A stretch of 64,000 bases of DNA from Vicinamibacterales bacterium. Lineage in GTDB: Bacteria > Acidobacteriota > Vicinamibacteria > Vicinamibacterales > UBA823. Positions 1 to 8,522 of this stretch are shown here, piece by piece. The position numbers were made by a program, and so were the translations under genes. How positions within the stretch are numbered: position 1 is the stretch's first letter; every line of letters begins with the position of its first letter. The stretch lies in assembly GCA_036012125.1 (NCBI GenBank), contig DASCOS010000035.1, forward strand, positions 1-64,000, given 5' to 3'. Below the pieces are notes generated by a model. That model was not told where the DNA came from, did no database searches, and saw only the letters and a list, made by a program, of their open reading frames with translations.

Positions 1-35
1 GTCACGCACCGTCTTACTTTTGCAGTTTACTTAGG

Positions 36-40
36 AAAAA
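36..40 (-). terminator. U-run closing the tRNA cluster
   Basis: Read on the minus strand, five T residues follow directly after the encoded CCA of tRNA-Lys. No separate hairpin is obvious, so the folded tRNA itself may serve as the stem. This is the likely end of the Arg-Arg-Lys tRNA transcript. Confidence 0.4.
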
Positions 41-116
41 TGGTGAGCCGCCCCGGAATTGAACCGGGAACCTTCAGATTAAGAGTCTGCTGCTCTGCCA
101 ATTGAGCTAGCGGCCC
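41..116 (-). tRNA. tRNA-Lys (CTT)
   Basis: The minus strand folds as a complete cloverleaf. The acceptor arms GGGCCGC and GCGGCTC pair with one G-U, the anticodon loop is CTCTTAA (anticodon CTT), the T-loop is GGTTCAATTCC, and the 3' CCA is encoded. It is last of three tandem tRNAs transcribed leftward. Confidence 0.95.
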
Positions 117-207
117 ACCGCACAGGAAAACGTTGGTCAATCTACTACGACTACGTTGGCTAGGTCCATAACGCTTCGCAAGAAACAGTTCATTGACAGC
201 AACAAAG

Positions 208-284
208 TGGCGCGCCCGGCAGGATTCGAACCTGCGGCCTTTCGCTCCGGAGGCGAACGCTCTATCCAGCTGAGCTACGGGCGC
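208..284 (-). tRNA. tRNA-Arg (CCG)
   Basis: Acceptor arms GCGCCCG and CGGGCGC pair perfectly. The anticodon stem TTCGC/GCGAA carries loop CTCCGGA, giving anticodon CCG. The T-loop GGTTCGAATCC is canonical and CCA is encoded. It is the middle gene of the leftward tRNA cluster. Confidence 0.96.
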
Positions 285-316
285 GAGATCGACATGTATG
301 TTCGATAGAAACAAGG

Positions 317-393
317 TGGCGCGCCCGGAGGGATTTGAACCCCCGACCTACGGGTTCGAAGCCCGGCGCTCTATCCAGCTGAGCTACAGGCGC
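317..393 (-). tRNA. tRNA-Arg (TCG)
   Basis: The cloverleaf has 5' arm GCGCCTG, anticodon loop CTTCGAA (anticodon TCG), a normal T-arm and encoded CCA. The outermost anticodon-stem pair is a mismatch, which is tolerated. It is first gene of the leftward tRNA cluster; together with the CCG and TCT species elsewhere, the window holds three Arg isoacceptors. Confidence 0.95.
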
Positions 394-460
394 GCAAGAC
401 GAAATCATAACGGCGGTCTCTAAAACGGCGCAAGTGCGACACGAGGTCGCAGACAGGTCA

Positions 461-1366
461 CTATTGTTCAGCGCTTAGTTCCTCGAACGCCACATTCAAC
501 ACGCGAGCCACACTCGGTGGCGTGCTCCTATGCTCGCTCATGCCTGGAACCTGTTCGATCGACACGATCTGTTCTTGTGAGCGCCCCGCTGCAATTCCGC
601 GTTCCACATGTTCGAGGACGGATTCAAAGTAACGTTGCTGGACCACCAAATCGTCAGCGTTGCCGGTTACCGGAAACCCTTCACCAGCATGGCCGAAGAT
701 GTAGAGTGTATCGCGCTCATGGTCGTCGATGACTTGCGGCAGCAATTCAATCCACCCACGAATGGTGGCTCCGCTAGGACGGTCTACAAATGGATCCCGT
801 CGATTGAACAGGAGATCACCGAGGTGTGCAATATTGGCACGCTCGAAAGTCACGACGACATCACCACTGGTGTGGGCCGAGCCGTAGTATTTCGCTGAGA
901 CCACCTCATCACCCGTATCCATCTGCCAGTGTTCATCGAACGTGGTATCCGGATATGCCTGGTCAGATTCAGTGCCTCGTTGAGCAGCTTGCCGGCGTTG
1001 AAGGCCGGGCACGTTCGCATGCGCAACAATTTCTCGGGTTGCGGCACGTAGCACTTTGTTCCCGCCAGTGTGGTCACCGTGATGATGCGTATTCACCAGG
1101 GTGTCAATCATCCGAGAGCTACGCATCTTGAGACCGTTCAAACAGGCGTCAGCCGTATCGGGATACTGGCTATCGACGACAACGAGTGCGTTGTCAGAGA
1201 TCAGCCATCCAATCGTGCCGCCACGCATATGGAACGCGCCCACATTTCGGCGGAGTTCTTCGAAGCGTGGGGTTGCGTCCTGTGCTAGTAGGGGGAGGTG
1301 TCCAACAGCACTCCCGACAAGCGCCAACGATGACGTTCTCACGAAATCACGACGGTCCCAAATCAT
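461..1366 (-). CDS. Tat-exported MBL-fold metallo-hydrolase
   Basis: This 301-residue protein belongs to the metallo-beta-lactamase fold superfamily; members are metal-dependent hydrolases with many different substrates. The N-terminus carries a twin-arginine motif (R5-R6-D-F) and a hydrophobic stretch ending near residue 29, so folded export is predicted. The metal site is complete: HHHGDH at 94-99, then H165, D184 and H226. A strong AAGGAGG precedes the ATG. It lies 23 bases downstream of another MBL-fold gene on the same strand, so the two are probably co-transcribed. The substrate cannot be told from sequence; a true beta-lactamase role is possible but not shown. Confidence 0.85.
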   Translation of the reverse strand: MIWDRRDFVRTSSLALVGSAVGHLPLLAQDATPRFEELRRNVGAFHMRGGTIGWLISDNALVVVDSQYPDTADACLNGLKMRSSRMIDTLVNTHHHGDHTGGNKVLRAATREIVAHANVPGLQRRQAAQRGTESDQAYPDTTFDEHWQMDTGDEVVSAKYYGSAHTSGDVVVTFERANIAHLGDLLFNRRDPFVDRPSGATIRGWIELLPQVIDDHERDTLYIFGHAGEGFPVTGNADDLVVQQRYFESVLEHVERGIAAGRSQEQIVSIEQVPGMSEHRSTPPSVARVLNVAFEELSAEQ

Positions 1367-1389
1367 GGTGAGCCTCCTTCACTGCTCGT

Positions 1390-2280
1390 TCATTGGCGCT
1401 GTTCCGCCAGTTCACGATAAATACCTTCGATGTTCAGTGCAAAATGTTCGTTGTAGTTTCTCCAAGTGGCGTACTGCGGTAGTTCGAGCGAAGCCTGGAT
1501 GGCTTGTAGTGACTGGCCGTCGTCCATTCGGTCGGTCACCTCACGTGTGAGTGTTTCGAAATACTCGAGATGCTCGCGCACATCGTCGTGAGTTCCGATC
1601 TCGCCGTGGCCAGGCACGAACTGATCGACATCGTATTCAGTTAGGGTCTCGAGTGCCGCAGTCCAGCCAGCGAGGTCACCAGATGCAAGGTCGCGCCACG
1701 GAAGCGACCGGACGGATAGGGTATCGACGATGAATACTAGACGGCGCGACGGGATGTGCAGAATGATGTTGCTGTCGGTTTCCGAGTGTCCTGGGAACGA
1801 CAGGTCGACATCGATGTCGCCGATAGTCAGGGACATCTCGTCGACGAAGGTCTCATCTGGCGGCCTAACCGCTGTCATTCCCTCATCTTCGAGATGAGTT
1901 AAGACGTTCTCATGACTAATGGTGACGACGTCGTCGCCGAACACGGCGCCTCCAGACGCGTGGTCATTGTGATAGTGGCTGTACACGAGATACCGGATCG
2001 GTGCGTCAGTAATTTTTCGTATTTCCTCGAGGTATCGCTCTGCCGCTTCAGTTGATTGTGGGTCGGTGACGAGCACCCCATCGGTGGTCGCAATGAATAG
2101 TGAGCGATGGTTGTTGTAGCTAAAGCGATATACGTTGTCGGCGATCTCGTCGACTCCGACAGTTGGCCCCATCACCGCTGCTTCTTCTACTTGACCAGAA
2201 TCACTGGACGACGCCTGGTCAGACGACGGAGTGCAGGCACTTAGAAAGACGAGAACAGTCAGGAATGTGCGAGGTGTCAT
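1390..2280 (-). CDS. MBL-fold metallo-hydrolase lipoprotein
   Basis: A 296-residue MBL-fold enzyme. It opens with a lipoprotein signal, lipobox LSAC with C16 as the modified cysteine, followed by a Ser/Asp-rich linker, so membrane anchoring on the periplasmic side is expected. Metal ligands are H102, H104, D106, H107 (HYHNDH), H165, D186 and H225 (PGHGE). It resembles the broad group of periplasmic MBL hydrolases, some of which accompany quinoproteins; that link is inference only. It sits upstream of the Tat-exported MBL gene with a short gap. The two paralogues differ in export route and in sequence outside the motifs, so they are not a recent duplication. Confidence 0.85.
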   Translation of the reverse strand: MTPRTFLTVLVFLSACTPSSDQASSSDSGQVEEAAVMGPTVGVDEIADNVYRFSYNNHRSLFIATTDGVLVTDPQSTEAAERYLEEIRKITDAPIRYLVYSHYHNDHASGGAVFGDDVVTISHENVLTHLEDEGMTAVRPPDETFVDEMSLTIGDIDVDLSFPGHSETDSNIILHIPSRRLVFIVDTLSVRSLPWRDLASGDLAGWTAALETLTEYDVDQFVPGHGEIGTHDDVREHLEYFETLTREVTDRMDDGQSLQAIQASLELPQYATWRNYNEHFALNIEGIYRELAEQRQ

Positions 2281-2383
2281 GCGGGTCTCCCCTGTGAGCT
2301 GATATAAGGTTTAGTGGTTAGCTTCGGAACTCAAATGTGTGCCATCACGGTCATGTGAACTAATACCGGTTGCTCAAGACGAA

Positions 2384-3295
2384 TTATACTGTCCTTCCCC
2401 AAAGCCAAGCTGCTCCGCGTACGCCACTCGAATCACCGTGAACGGGTCGTACGAGTTGGGTGTCAACACGGTCCGAAAAGACATACGCCGTCCAGAGTGC
2501 CGGGACCCGTGCATAGAGTGATTCTAGGTTCGACAGGCCCCCACCCAAAACGACAATTTCGGGATCGATCAGGTTGATAACCGTCGCTAAACCACGGGCA
2601 AGTCGGTCCTCGTATCGTTCGAGCGCCGCCGTAGCCGCCGGTTCGTCTTCACGCGCAGCTTTTGCGATGTCTGGTGCCGACCGCCACGTTCCGGTATCAG
2701 CCTCGTAGTCCCGGCTGAGCCCAGGACCAGACAAGAAGGTTTCGAGGCAACCACGTTGTCCACAGTAACAGGGCGGTCCGGGGACCTCCTCTGGTGTGGG
2801 CCAAGGCAGAGGGTTGTGACCCCATTCACCGCCGATCGCGTTCACACCGTCGAGCGGTCGTCCGTCGACGATCACCCCACCACCCGTGCCTGTGCCCAAA
2901 ATGACACCGAAGACCACGCGGGCACCCTTGCCACCACCATCGAGTGCCTCGGACAGCGCAAAACAGTTGGCATCGTTATCGAGGCGCAATGGACGGTTTA
3001 AGCGCGACGTTAAGTCTTCCAGCAAAGCACGGCCGTTGACCCAGGTGGAGTTAGAATTCTTGATTCGACCGGTCGCAGGAGACACTGCACCCGGCGTCCC
3101 TATGCCCACGGTACCCCGACTTCCGACCTCATGCTCAATGGAGTTTATGAGATCAATAATCGCCTGAACGGTAGCGTCATAGTCGTCGCGTGGCGTAGGC
3201 ACGCGCTGCCGTGACAGGGTTCTTCCATCGGAAGCAAGAGCGATTCCCTCGATCTTCGTGCCGCCTAAGTCGATACCAATTCGCACTTCACTCAT
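2384..3295 (-). CDS. ROK family sugar kinase (fructokinase-like)
   Basis: A 303-residue ROK-family kinase that would phosphorylate a hexose with ATP in the cytoplasm. The N-terminal phosphate-binding motif DLGGTK lies at 9-14, the catalytic Asp is D108 in LDNDAN, and the glycine-rich GTGTGGG lies at 134-140. The ROK zinc site is present: H160 in GGEWGH, then C176, C178 and C183 in CYCGQRGC. The EWGH context and zinc spacing fit the Mak fructokinase/glucokinase branch; the exact sugar is not determinable. The start is placed at the ATG directly before SEVRIGIDLGG; a longer reading adds 14 residues without family similarity. No sugar transporter adjoins it. Confidence 0.87.
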   Translation of the reverse strand: MSEVRIGIDLGGTKIEGIALASDGRTLSRQRVPTPRDDYDATVQAIIDLINSIEHEVGSRGTVGIGTPGAVSPATGRIKNSNSTWVNGRALLEDLTSRLNRPLRLDNDANCFALSEALDGGGKGARVVFGVILGTGTGGGVIVDGRPLDGVNAIGGEWGHNPLPWPTPEEVPGPPCYCGQRGCLETFLSGPGLSRDYEADTGTWRSAPDIAKAAREDEPAATAALERYEDRLARGLATVINLIDPEIVVLGGGLSNLESLYARVPALWTAYVFSDRVDTQLVRPVHGDSSGVRGAAWLWGRTV

Positions 3296-3366
3296 GACTG
3301 AACCGAATGAAATGTTCGGTGGGGTGGGGGAGGACACCTAAACAAATGAGAGATACGCCAGGCACG

Positions 3367-5727
3367 TCACCGTGTGCGCGTTGCTTGAAGTTGCGCTGCG
3401 AATACCAAGGGATCAGTCGTCGGGAGATCGCAGATCCGGTTTTCACAGACGTAGGCAGTTGTCCGGCCGTCTCGTGCAAACTTTCCCTCAATAAGCGGTA
3501 TAAGTGACGCATGGCGATCGAATTGGTCATTTTCAACCACAACGCTCAGAATTCGATTAGGCAGAAAAGTTGTGCGGAATTTGGCTAGGAACGGTTCCGC
3601 AGCGGACGGTGTATCGGCTGAGACGATGATGATCTCCTTCGGCATATCAACGCGAAAGTCGATCGCTAACAGCATCTCCGACAGTGCGGCAGGGCTTTGT
3701 TGTAGCGGCGTACTGAAGGCCCGCAGGGTCTTCTCAGCTCGTTGCCGGTAGGTATCGTCAGTCGTGAATTCGTGCAAACGCAGCAGATTCAACAGCTGTA
3801 CAGAATTTCCAGACGGCTCGGCTCCATCGTAACCTGGCTTTTCTCGCGTCAACATCGATTCGTGGTCATTGCCTGAACGAAAGAAACCGCCTTCGGGATC
3901 CTCGAACGTAGCAGCGAGGACTTCATCGAAACCTAGAGCCTCCTCCATCCAGCGTGGCTCACTCGTTGCTTCATAGAGGTCGAGGAGTGCAGCGATGAGG
4001 AAAGCATAGTCATCCAGATAAGCAGGAACCCGGGCGCGTCCACCGGCGTAGCTGCGGAACAGGCGACTGTCATTCTTTAAGTGCGTGAGAAGAAAGTCGG
4101 CAGCCCGTGTGGCCTGGTCAGCGTAATCCGAATCAGCGAGGATGAGAGCAGCCCGTGCAAACGCCGAGATCGTGAGAGCGTTCCACGACGTCAGAATCTT
4201 TTCATCCCGTAGCGGTACAGGCCGTGTAGCCCGCGCGTGGTACAGAGTCTCACGCGCTTCCTCAAGTAGTTCCTGCGCTGTGTTCAATTCAATATTTAAC
4301 TCGGAGGCGACTTCGGCAAGGGCTCTGGGCGTATGGAGGATATTCCGGCCTGCAAAGTTCCCTTCTGCAGTGATGCCGTAATAGCTCGAAACTAACGCGA
4401 ACGCTTGCTCGTCAAGTGCCGCCTCTAGCTCACCTCGGGTCCAGGTGAAATACCAGCCCTCTTGGCGCGTGCCACTCGGACCGACGCTGTCAGCATCGGT
4501 GGCTGAGTAGAATCCGCCCTCGGGTGATGTCATGTCCCGGATGAGGTAGCGAAGAATGTCACGCGAGGTCCCTGCGAAATCATCACGCCCAGTTGCTTGG
4601 TAGGCTTCCAAATATGCAGTGACTAGGAGCGCATTGTCATAGAGCATCTTCTCGAAGTGCGGCACCAGCCACCGTGCGTCGGTGGAGTAGCGGTGAAACC
4701 CACCGCCTATTTGATCGTAGATGCCACCGCTGGCCATTTGCTCAAGTGTCTGCGTCGCCATGTCGAGCGCTCGTACGTCACCGGTACGTCGATGCTGGCG
4801 GAGCATCAACCGAATCGACATTCCACTCGGAAATTTTTGCGTTCCCTGAAGACCTCCGAATTGGTCGTCAAACTGTTCATCGTAGTAGGCAGCGACCGTA
4901 TCGAGAGTATTTGCGTTGTTCAGTTCTTCGTCGCCAGGGACTGGTGCCAACCGGAGAACAAGCTGGCGTGTGATTTCAGCCGACGCAGCCGCCACTTGGT
5001 CAGGTTGTCCGTCGTAGGCCACTTTCAGGCGCTCCAGCATTGTGAAAAATCCGATGCGGGCACCACGGTCGCCATCCCGCGCAGGCACGTAAGTTGTTCC
5101 GCTATAAGCTTCTCGTGCTGGGGTGAGCCACACGGTCATCGGCCAGCCACCTTGGCCAGTTAACATCTGCACGACATTCATGTAGATGGCGTCAATGTCT
5201 GGTCGCTCTTCGCGGTCGACCTTGATCGCAACATAGTTCTCGTTGAGGTATGTAGCGATTTCCTTGTCTTCGAAGGACTCCTCCTCCATAACATGGCACC
5301 AGTGGCACGTTGAGTATCCGACCGACAACAATACGGGCCGATTCAGACGTCGGGCTGCTTCAAAGGCCTCATCGCCCCAGGGATACCAATTCACCGGGTT
5401 ATGCGCGTGCTGCTGTAGGTAGGGGCTCGCTTCAAGGTAGAGCCGGTTGGTGTATTGTGGCGACCCGTCGGAATTGAGATGGCGGGTGCGTGGCCGATAG
5501 TCTGACTGACGTTCTGCCCAAGCTGCTTCAAGGGCTTCGGTGAGTGTGCTGTTGAAGGGACTGGCACCTGGTAGTTGAGCGACGATACCCTGCCCAGGTT
5601 GTGCTTGGGCCGTGCTACCGAACCACCCAACAACGGCGATCTTGCACAGGACGACTAGCATTTTCCCTACCGCTAGCCGCGGCCTAAACTGTTGGGGCAC
5701 TGTGTGTCTGGCGATTGACTTGGACAT
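3367..5727 (-). CDS. Exported DUF255 / SSP411-type thioredoxin-domain protein
   Basis: A 786-residue protein of the YyaL/SPATA20 (DUF255) family: an N-terminal thioredoxin-like domain followed by an (alpha/alpha)6 barrel related to N-acylglucosamine epimerases. The hallmark [14 protein letters not shown] and the redox motif C141-H-W-C144 are intact, as is the [13 protein letters not shown] block. Unlike most described relatives it begins with a plausible signal peptide (hydrophobic 22-40, cleavage near AQA/Q43), suggesting periplasmic location. The family's function is poorly known; a disulfide or carbohydrate-related role is possible. A perfect TATAAT lies about 65 bases upstream. Confidence 0.88.
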   Translation of the reverse strand: MSKSIARHTVPQQFRPRLAVGKMLVVLCKIAVVGWFGSTAQAQPGQGIVAQLPGASPFNSTLTEALEAAWAERQSDYRPRTRHLNSDGSPQYTNRLYLEASPYLQQHAHNPVNWYPWGDEAFEAARRLNRPVLLSVGYSTCHWCHVMEEESFEDKEIATYLNENYVAIKVDREERPDIDAIYMNVVQMLTGQGGWPMTVWLTPAREAYSGTTYVPARDGDRGARIGFFTMLERLKVAYDGQPDQVAAASAEITRQLVLRLAPVPGDEELNNANTLDTVAAYYDEQFDDQFGGLQGTQKFPSGMSIRLMLRQHRRTGDVRALDMATQTLEQMASGGIYDQIGGGFHRYSTDARWLVPHFEKMLYDNALLVTAYLEAYQATGRDDFAGTSRDILRYLIRDMTSPEGGFYSATDADSVGPSGTRQEGWYFTWTRGELEAALDEQAFALVSSYYGITAEGNFAGRNILHTPRALAEVASELNIELNTAQELLEEARETLYHARATRPVPLRDEKILTSWNALTISAFARAALILADSDYADQATRAADFLLTHLKNDSRLFRSYAGGRARVPAYLDDYAFLIAALLDLYEATSEPRWMEEALGFDEVLAATFEDPEGGFFRSGNDHESMLTREKPGYDGAEPSGNSVQLLNLLRLHEFTTDDTYRQRAEKTLRAFSTPLQQSPAALSEMLLAIDFRVDMPKEIIIVSADTPSAAEPFLAKFRTTFLPNRILSVVVENDQFDRHASLIPLIEGKFARDGRTTAYVCENRICDLPTTDPLVFAAQLQATRTR

Positions 5728-5791
5728 AAGGAGCCTGACGGTTCCCGAGGCTCAAGCAATGTTACTTCGTAGACGCGTCCGGGAAGTACCG

Positions 5792-5797
5792 ATTATA
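5792..5797 (-). promoter_or_regulatory. Candidate -10 element for the DUF255 gene
   Basis: A perfect TATAAT on the minus strand would start transcription near 5785, giving a leader of about 58 bases. No good -35 sequence is visible at 16-18 bases spacing, so the call rests on the -10 hexamer and position alone. Confidence 0.3.
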
Positions 5798-5942
5798 GCC
5801 GATCATTTGGAGGTTCGGCCGCCTCTGGTTGCCGAGAATGCTATGCTGGAAAGATGTGCAGATGCGAATAGCAAGGGCATACGGATATGACCAGGGGGAA
5901 CTGCTTAGACTCGCGCTGGAGCGTTAACCGAGAGGAACCGTT

Positions 5943-7358
5943 GTGACCGAGAGCACTACCGACCTGGCTGTCGTTGGGGCTGGCCCTGGTGGCTGCGCCG
6001 CCGCGTTTCTCGCGGCCGATCTAGGCATCGGCGTTACCTTGATCGATGAGGCACCCAATCCCGGGGGCACCTGCCTGTATCGAGGATGCATACCGTCAAA
6101 GTCATTGCTCCATGTGGCCAATGTCATTGACGAGGCGGAACGCGCCGAAGTCTTAGGGGTAAAGTTTGGAGCCCCGGCACTGGACCTTCGGGTCCTTCGA
6201 GAATGGAAGAGTCGTGTCATTGAACAACTGGGTAATGGATTGGGACAACTCTCGAGTCAACGCCAGGTTAAGTACATCCAAGGCCGTGCATCGATACTCG
6301 ACCCGCACAGGCTGTCGATTCGCGGTCCTAACGGTGACCAGGCGATCCGATTTGAACACGTCATTCTTGCCACAGGCTCGAGTCCAGTAATTCCCACCGA
6401 GTTCTTATTCGACAGCGATCGCGTGATGGATTCGACTGGTGCGCTTGAGCTCAGTGACGTGCCTCCACGGTTGCTTATAGTCGGTGGTGGCTATATTGGT
6501 CTCGAACTAGCCACCGTTTATGCTGCGTTCGGATCGCGGATCACAATTGTGGAGATGACCGATGACCTGCTACCCGGGGCCGACCGTGATTTGGTGATAC
6601 CGGTAAAGAAAAGGATGGCTGGTCTTGCCGAGGCGATTTGGCTTGGAACCACGGTGGCCCGGATGGAAAGTGCAGATGAAGGGGTGAAAGTTACGTTGGA
6701 AGGGGAAGCGGCAGGCAACTCTGATCAGGTTTTCGACCGTGTGTTGGTTTCGGTGGGCCGACGGCCAAATTCGAAGATCGAAGGATTGGATAAGACGCAG
6801 GTCCAGTTGGATACACGCGGCTTCGTTCAGGTCGATGGCCAGCGTCGAACGGCCGAACCGTCAATCTTTGCGATCGGCGATCTGGTTGGCGAACCGATGC
6901 TCGCTCACAAAGCATCGCACGAAGGCCGTTTGGCCGTCGAGGTGATCCGTGGCAGTGAGAGTCTCTTCGAACCACTCGCGATTCCAGCCGTGGTTTTCAC
7001 GGACCCGGAGATCGCTTGGTGCGGTCTTACCGAGACTCAGGCCAAAACGGAGTCTCGAGCGGTGAAGGTCGCAAAATTTCCTTGGGGTGCTTCGGGACGG
7101 GCCGTAACCCTCGATCGCATCGACGGCATGACTAAACTCATCGTCGAGTGCGAGTCAGAGAAGGTTATTGGAGTTGGCATGGTAGGTGCCGGTGCCGGTG
7201 AACTCATTGCCGAAGGGGTACTGGCGATCCAGATGGGGGCAACTGCATCAGATATGAAGACCACAATTCACCCGCATCCGACGCTGTCAGAGACGGTCAT
7301 GGAATCGGCAGAGGTCTTCTTCGCCCAGTCAACGCATTACCGAGGAAAAGCGCGTTAG
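5943..7358 (+). CDS. lpdA: Dihydrolipoyl dehydrogenase (E3)
   Basis: A 471-residue flavin disulfide reductase that reoxidises dihydrolipoamide in 2-oxoacid dehydrogenase or glycine-cleavage complexes, using FAD and NAD. Features are the FAD motif GAGPGG at 12-17, the redox pair C44/C49 in GGTCLYRGCIPSKS, a central NAD-binding GGGYIGLELA, and the C-terminal HPHPTLSE carrying the His-Glu pair of the active site. The start is GTG, preceded by GAGAGGA at a suitable distance. No E1, E2 or glycine-cleavage genes adjoin it, so it probably serves complexes encoded elsewhere. A related disulfide reductase is less likely given the HPHPTLSE end. Confidence 0.92.
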   Translation: MTESTTDLAVVGAGPGGCAAAFLAADLGIGVTLIDEAPNPGGTCLYRGCIPSKSLLHVANVIDEAERAEVLGVKFGAPALDLRVLREWKSRVIEQLGNGLGQLSSQRQVKYIQGRASILDPHRLSIRGPNGDQAIRFEHVILATGSSPVIPTEFLFDSDRVMDSTGALELSDVPPRLLIVGGGYIGLELATVYAAFGSRITIVEMTDDLLPGADRDLVIPVKKRMAGLAEAIWLGTTVARMESADEGVKVTLEGEAAGNSDQVFDRVLVSVGRRPNSKIEGLDKTQVQLDTRGFVQVDGQRRTAEPSIFAIGDLVGEPMLAHKASHEGRLAVEVIRGSESLFEPLAIPAVVFTDPEIAWCGLTETQAKTESRAVKVAKFPWGASGRAVTLDRIDGMTKLIVECESEKVIGVGMVGAGAGELIAEGVLAIQMGATASDMKTTIHPHPTLSETVMESAEVFFAQSTHYRGKAR

Positions 7359-7465
7359 GACTTGAGAATAGATTGTGGGCTATGGGCTGTGTGCTCTCTC
7401 GGTGACTCTGGCACGGTTCAACCTCCCGGTGTTGGGCTAGTAGGGTACGAAAGGACGCGACTGCC

Positions 7466-7663
7466 ATGAGCTTCTGTGAACATTGTCAGGGCCAACGATT
7501 TGATCGTTCTCGGGTGCTTCGGGCGCTTCGGGCGACTCACAAACGGCTCCGTGTGAGGCCGGATGGTGAGCGCGACGCCCAGATCATCGTTGCTGCGATT
7601 GAGGCTGTTCGTACGTTGGAAATCCCGCATATTGAGTATGTTGAGGACGAAGTCATCCACTGA
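7466..7663 (+). CDS. Small CxxC protein of unknown function
   Basis: A 65-residue hypothetical protein with an AAAGGA ribosome binding site about ten bases before its ATG. It begins MSFCEHC, so one CxxC pair lies at residues 4-7, followed by a basic segment and an acidic C-terminus (EYVEDEVIH). No second cysteine pair exists, so a complete zinc finger would need dimerisation or other ligands. It follows lpdA by about 100 bases on the same strand. I do not recognise the family. The clean start site and biased composition favour a real gene. Confidence 0.5.
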   Translation: MSFCEHCQGQRFDRSRVLRALRATHKRLRVRPDGERDAQIIVAAIEAVRTLEIPHIEYVEDEVIH

Positions 7664-7773
7664 ATGAGAGTTGTTTTCCCAAGCCTTCCTGCTGACAGCG
7701 TGTCTCTTGCGACTCAGAAATTCTTGAGACTCACCGCAAGGCGAAAAGATCAAAGACCGGTAAGAAAATATGG

Positions 7774-7849
7774 TGGGGTGAGTGAGGGGATTCGAACCCC
7801 CAACATCCGGTGCCACAGACCGGCGCTCTACCCTTGAGCTACACTCACC
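7774..7849 (-). tRNA. tRNA-His (GTG)
   Basis: The minus strand gives an eight-base acceptor helix GGTGAGTG/CACTCACC including the extra 5' G typical of tRNA-His, anticodon loop CTGTGGC (anticodon GTG), T-loop GGTTCGAATCC and encoded CCA. The CCA is followed by a second CCA in the genome. Confidence 0.95.
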
Positions 7850-8003
7850 ATGGATGGCCGGGCCAAGTTCACTGACGGGAACGAGTCAGTTTAGCACAGC
7901 CCCCCCGACCTTTCTGATAACCTAGCCCGCCTGGCGCACGTCGCCGATAACCGGTCTGACGTGTTTCCGTGTCTAAAGTGATCAAAACAATTGAGGTGAG
8001 GTA

Positions 8004-8480
8004 ATGCTAGGTTCTCGTGGGTATTTAGTAACGGTATTTGCACTGGGGATTACAGTGGTCTTTATTACAGGGGCCGGATTCGGGGCTCGTCTTGGCGCCC
8101 AGGCAGGTCATAGTGGACTCTACGGTGGCGCACGGCCGCTCGCACCGTATTCGCCTGGTGTAGATTCTGGGGAGACGGTCTACCTCTCGGGTCAGGTGGG
8201 GATTAACCCCGACACAGGGAGCCTGCACGAAGGTTTACAGGCTCAAGCTCGCCAGGCCCTATCGAATCTTGAAAGTCTCCTTACTGAAGCTGGTCTGACA
8301 AAGGCCAACGTAGTGCGTGCCACCGTCTATCTTGACGATATCAACAACTATCCGGCGCTAAACGAGGTCTACGGACAATTTTTCGAAGATGTGGATGTTA
8401 AACCGAGCCGCTCAACTGTCGGCGTTGCGGCACTGCCAATCGGTGCGGCTGTCGAGATCGATTTCATCGCTGTGAAATAG
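8004..8480 (+). CDS. Exported RidA/YjgF-family protein
   Basis: A 158-residue protein with an N-terminal hydrophobic signal (about residues 7-33) and a full Rid domain. Cytosolic RidA proteins deaminate reactive enamine/imine intermediates. The key Arg is kept in KPSRSTVGV and the late Glu in AVEIDFIAVK, so the ligand pocket appears intact. GAGGTGAGGT precedes the ATG. Export of a Rid protein is unusual against the family's usual cytoplasmic role, and the periplasmic substrate is unknown. The neighbours give no pathway clue. A membrane-anchored form is possible, since no clear cleavage site beyond LGAQAG is visible. Confidence 0.85.
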   Translation: MLGSRGYLVTVFALGITVVFITGAGFGARLGAQAGHSGLYGGARPLAPYSPGVDSGETVYLSGQVGINPDTGSLHEGLQAQARQALSNLESLLTEAGLTKANVVRATVYLDDINNYPALNEVYGQFFEDVDVKPSRSTVGVAALPIGAAVEIDFIAVK

Positions 8481-8522
8481 AAATCTCGGCTTTGTAGCAT
8501 CGGTCTTGGCGCCACTGAACTG

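Noticed and set aside
461-2280. Tandem duplication of MBL-fold genes
   Set aside because: The two proteins share the fold motifs but differ in export signal, spacing and most other sequence, so they are old paralogues rather than a recent repeat.
7373-7400. GGGCTATGGGCTGTG-like phrase also echoed near 36981-37013
   Set aside because: Only a loose, short similarity with no defined unit or copies elsewhere; insufficient for a repeat family.
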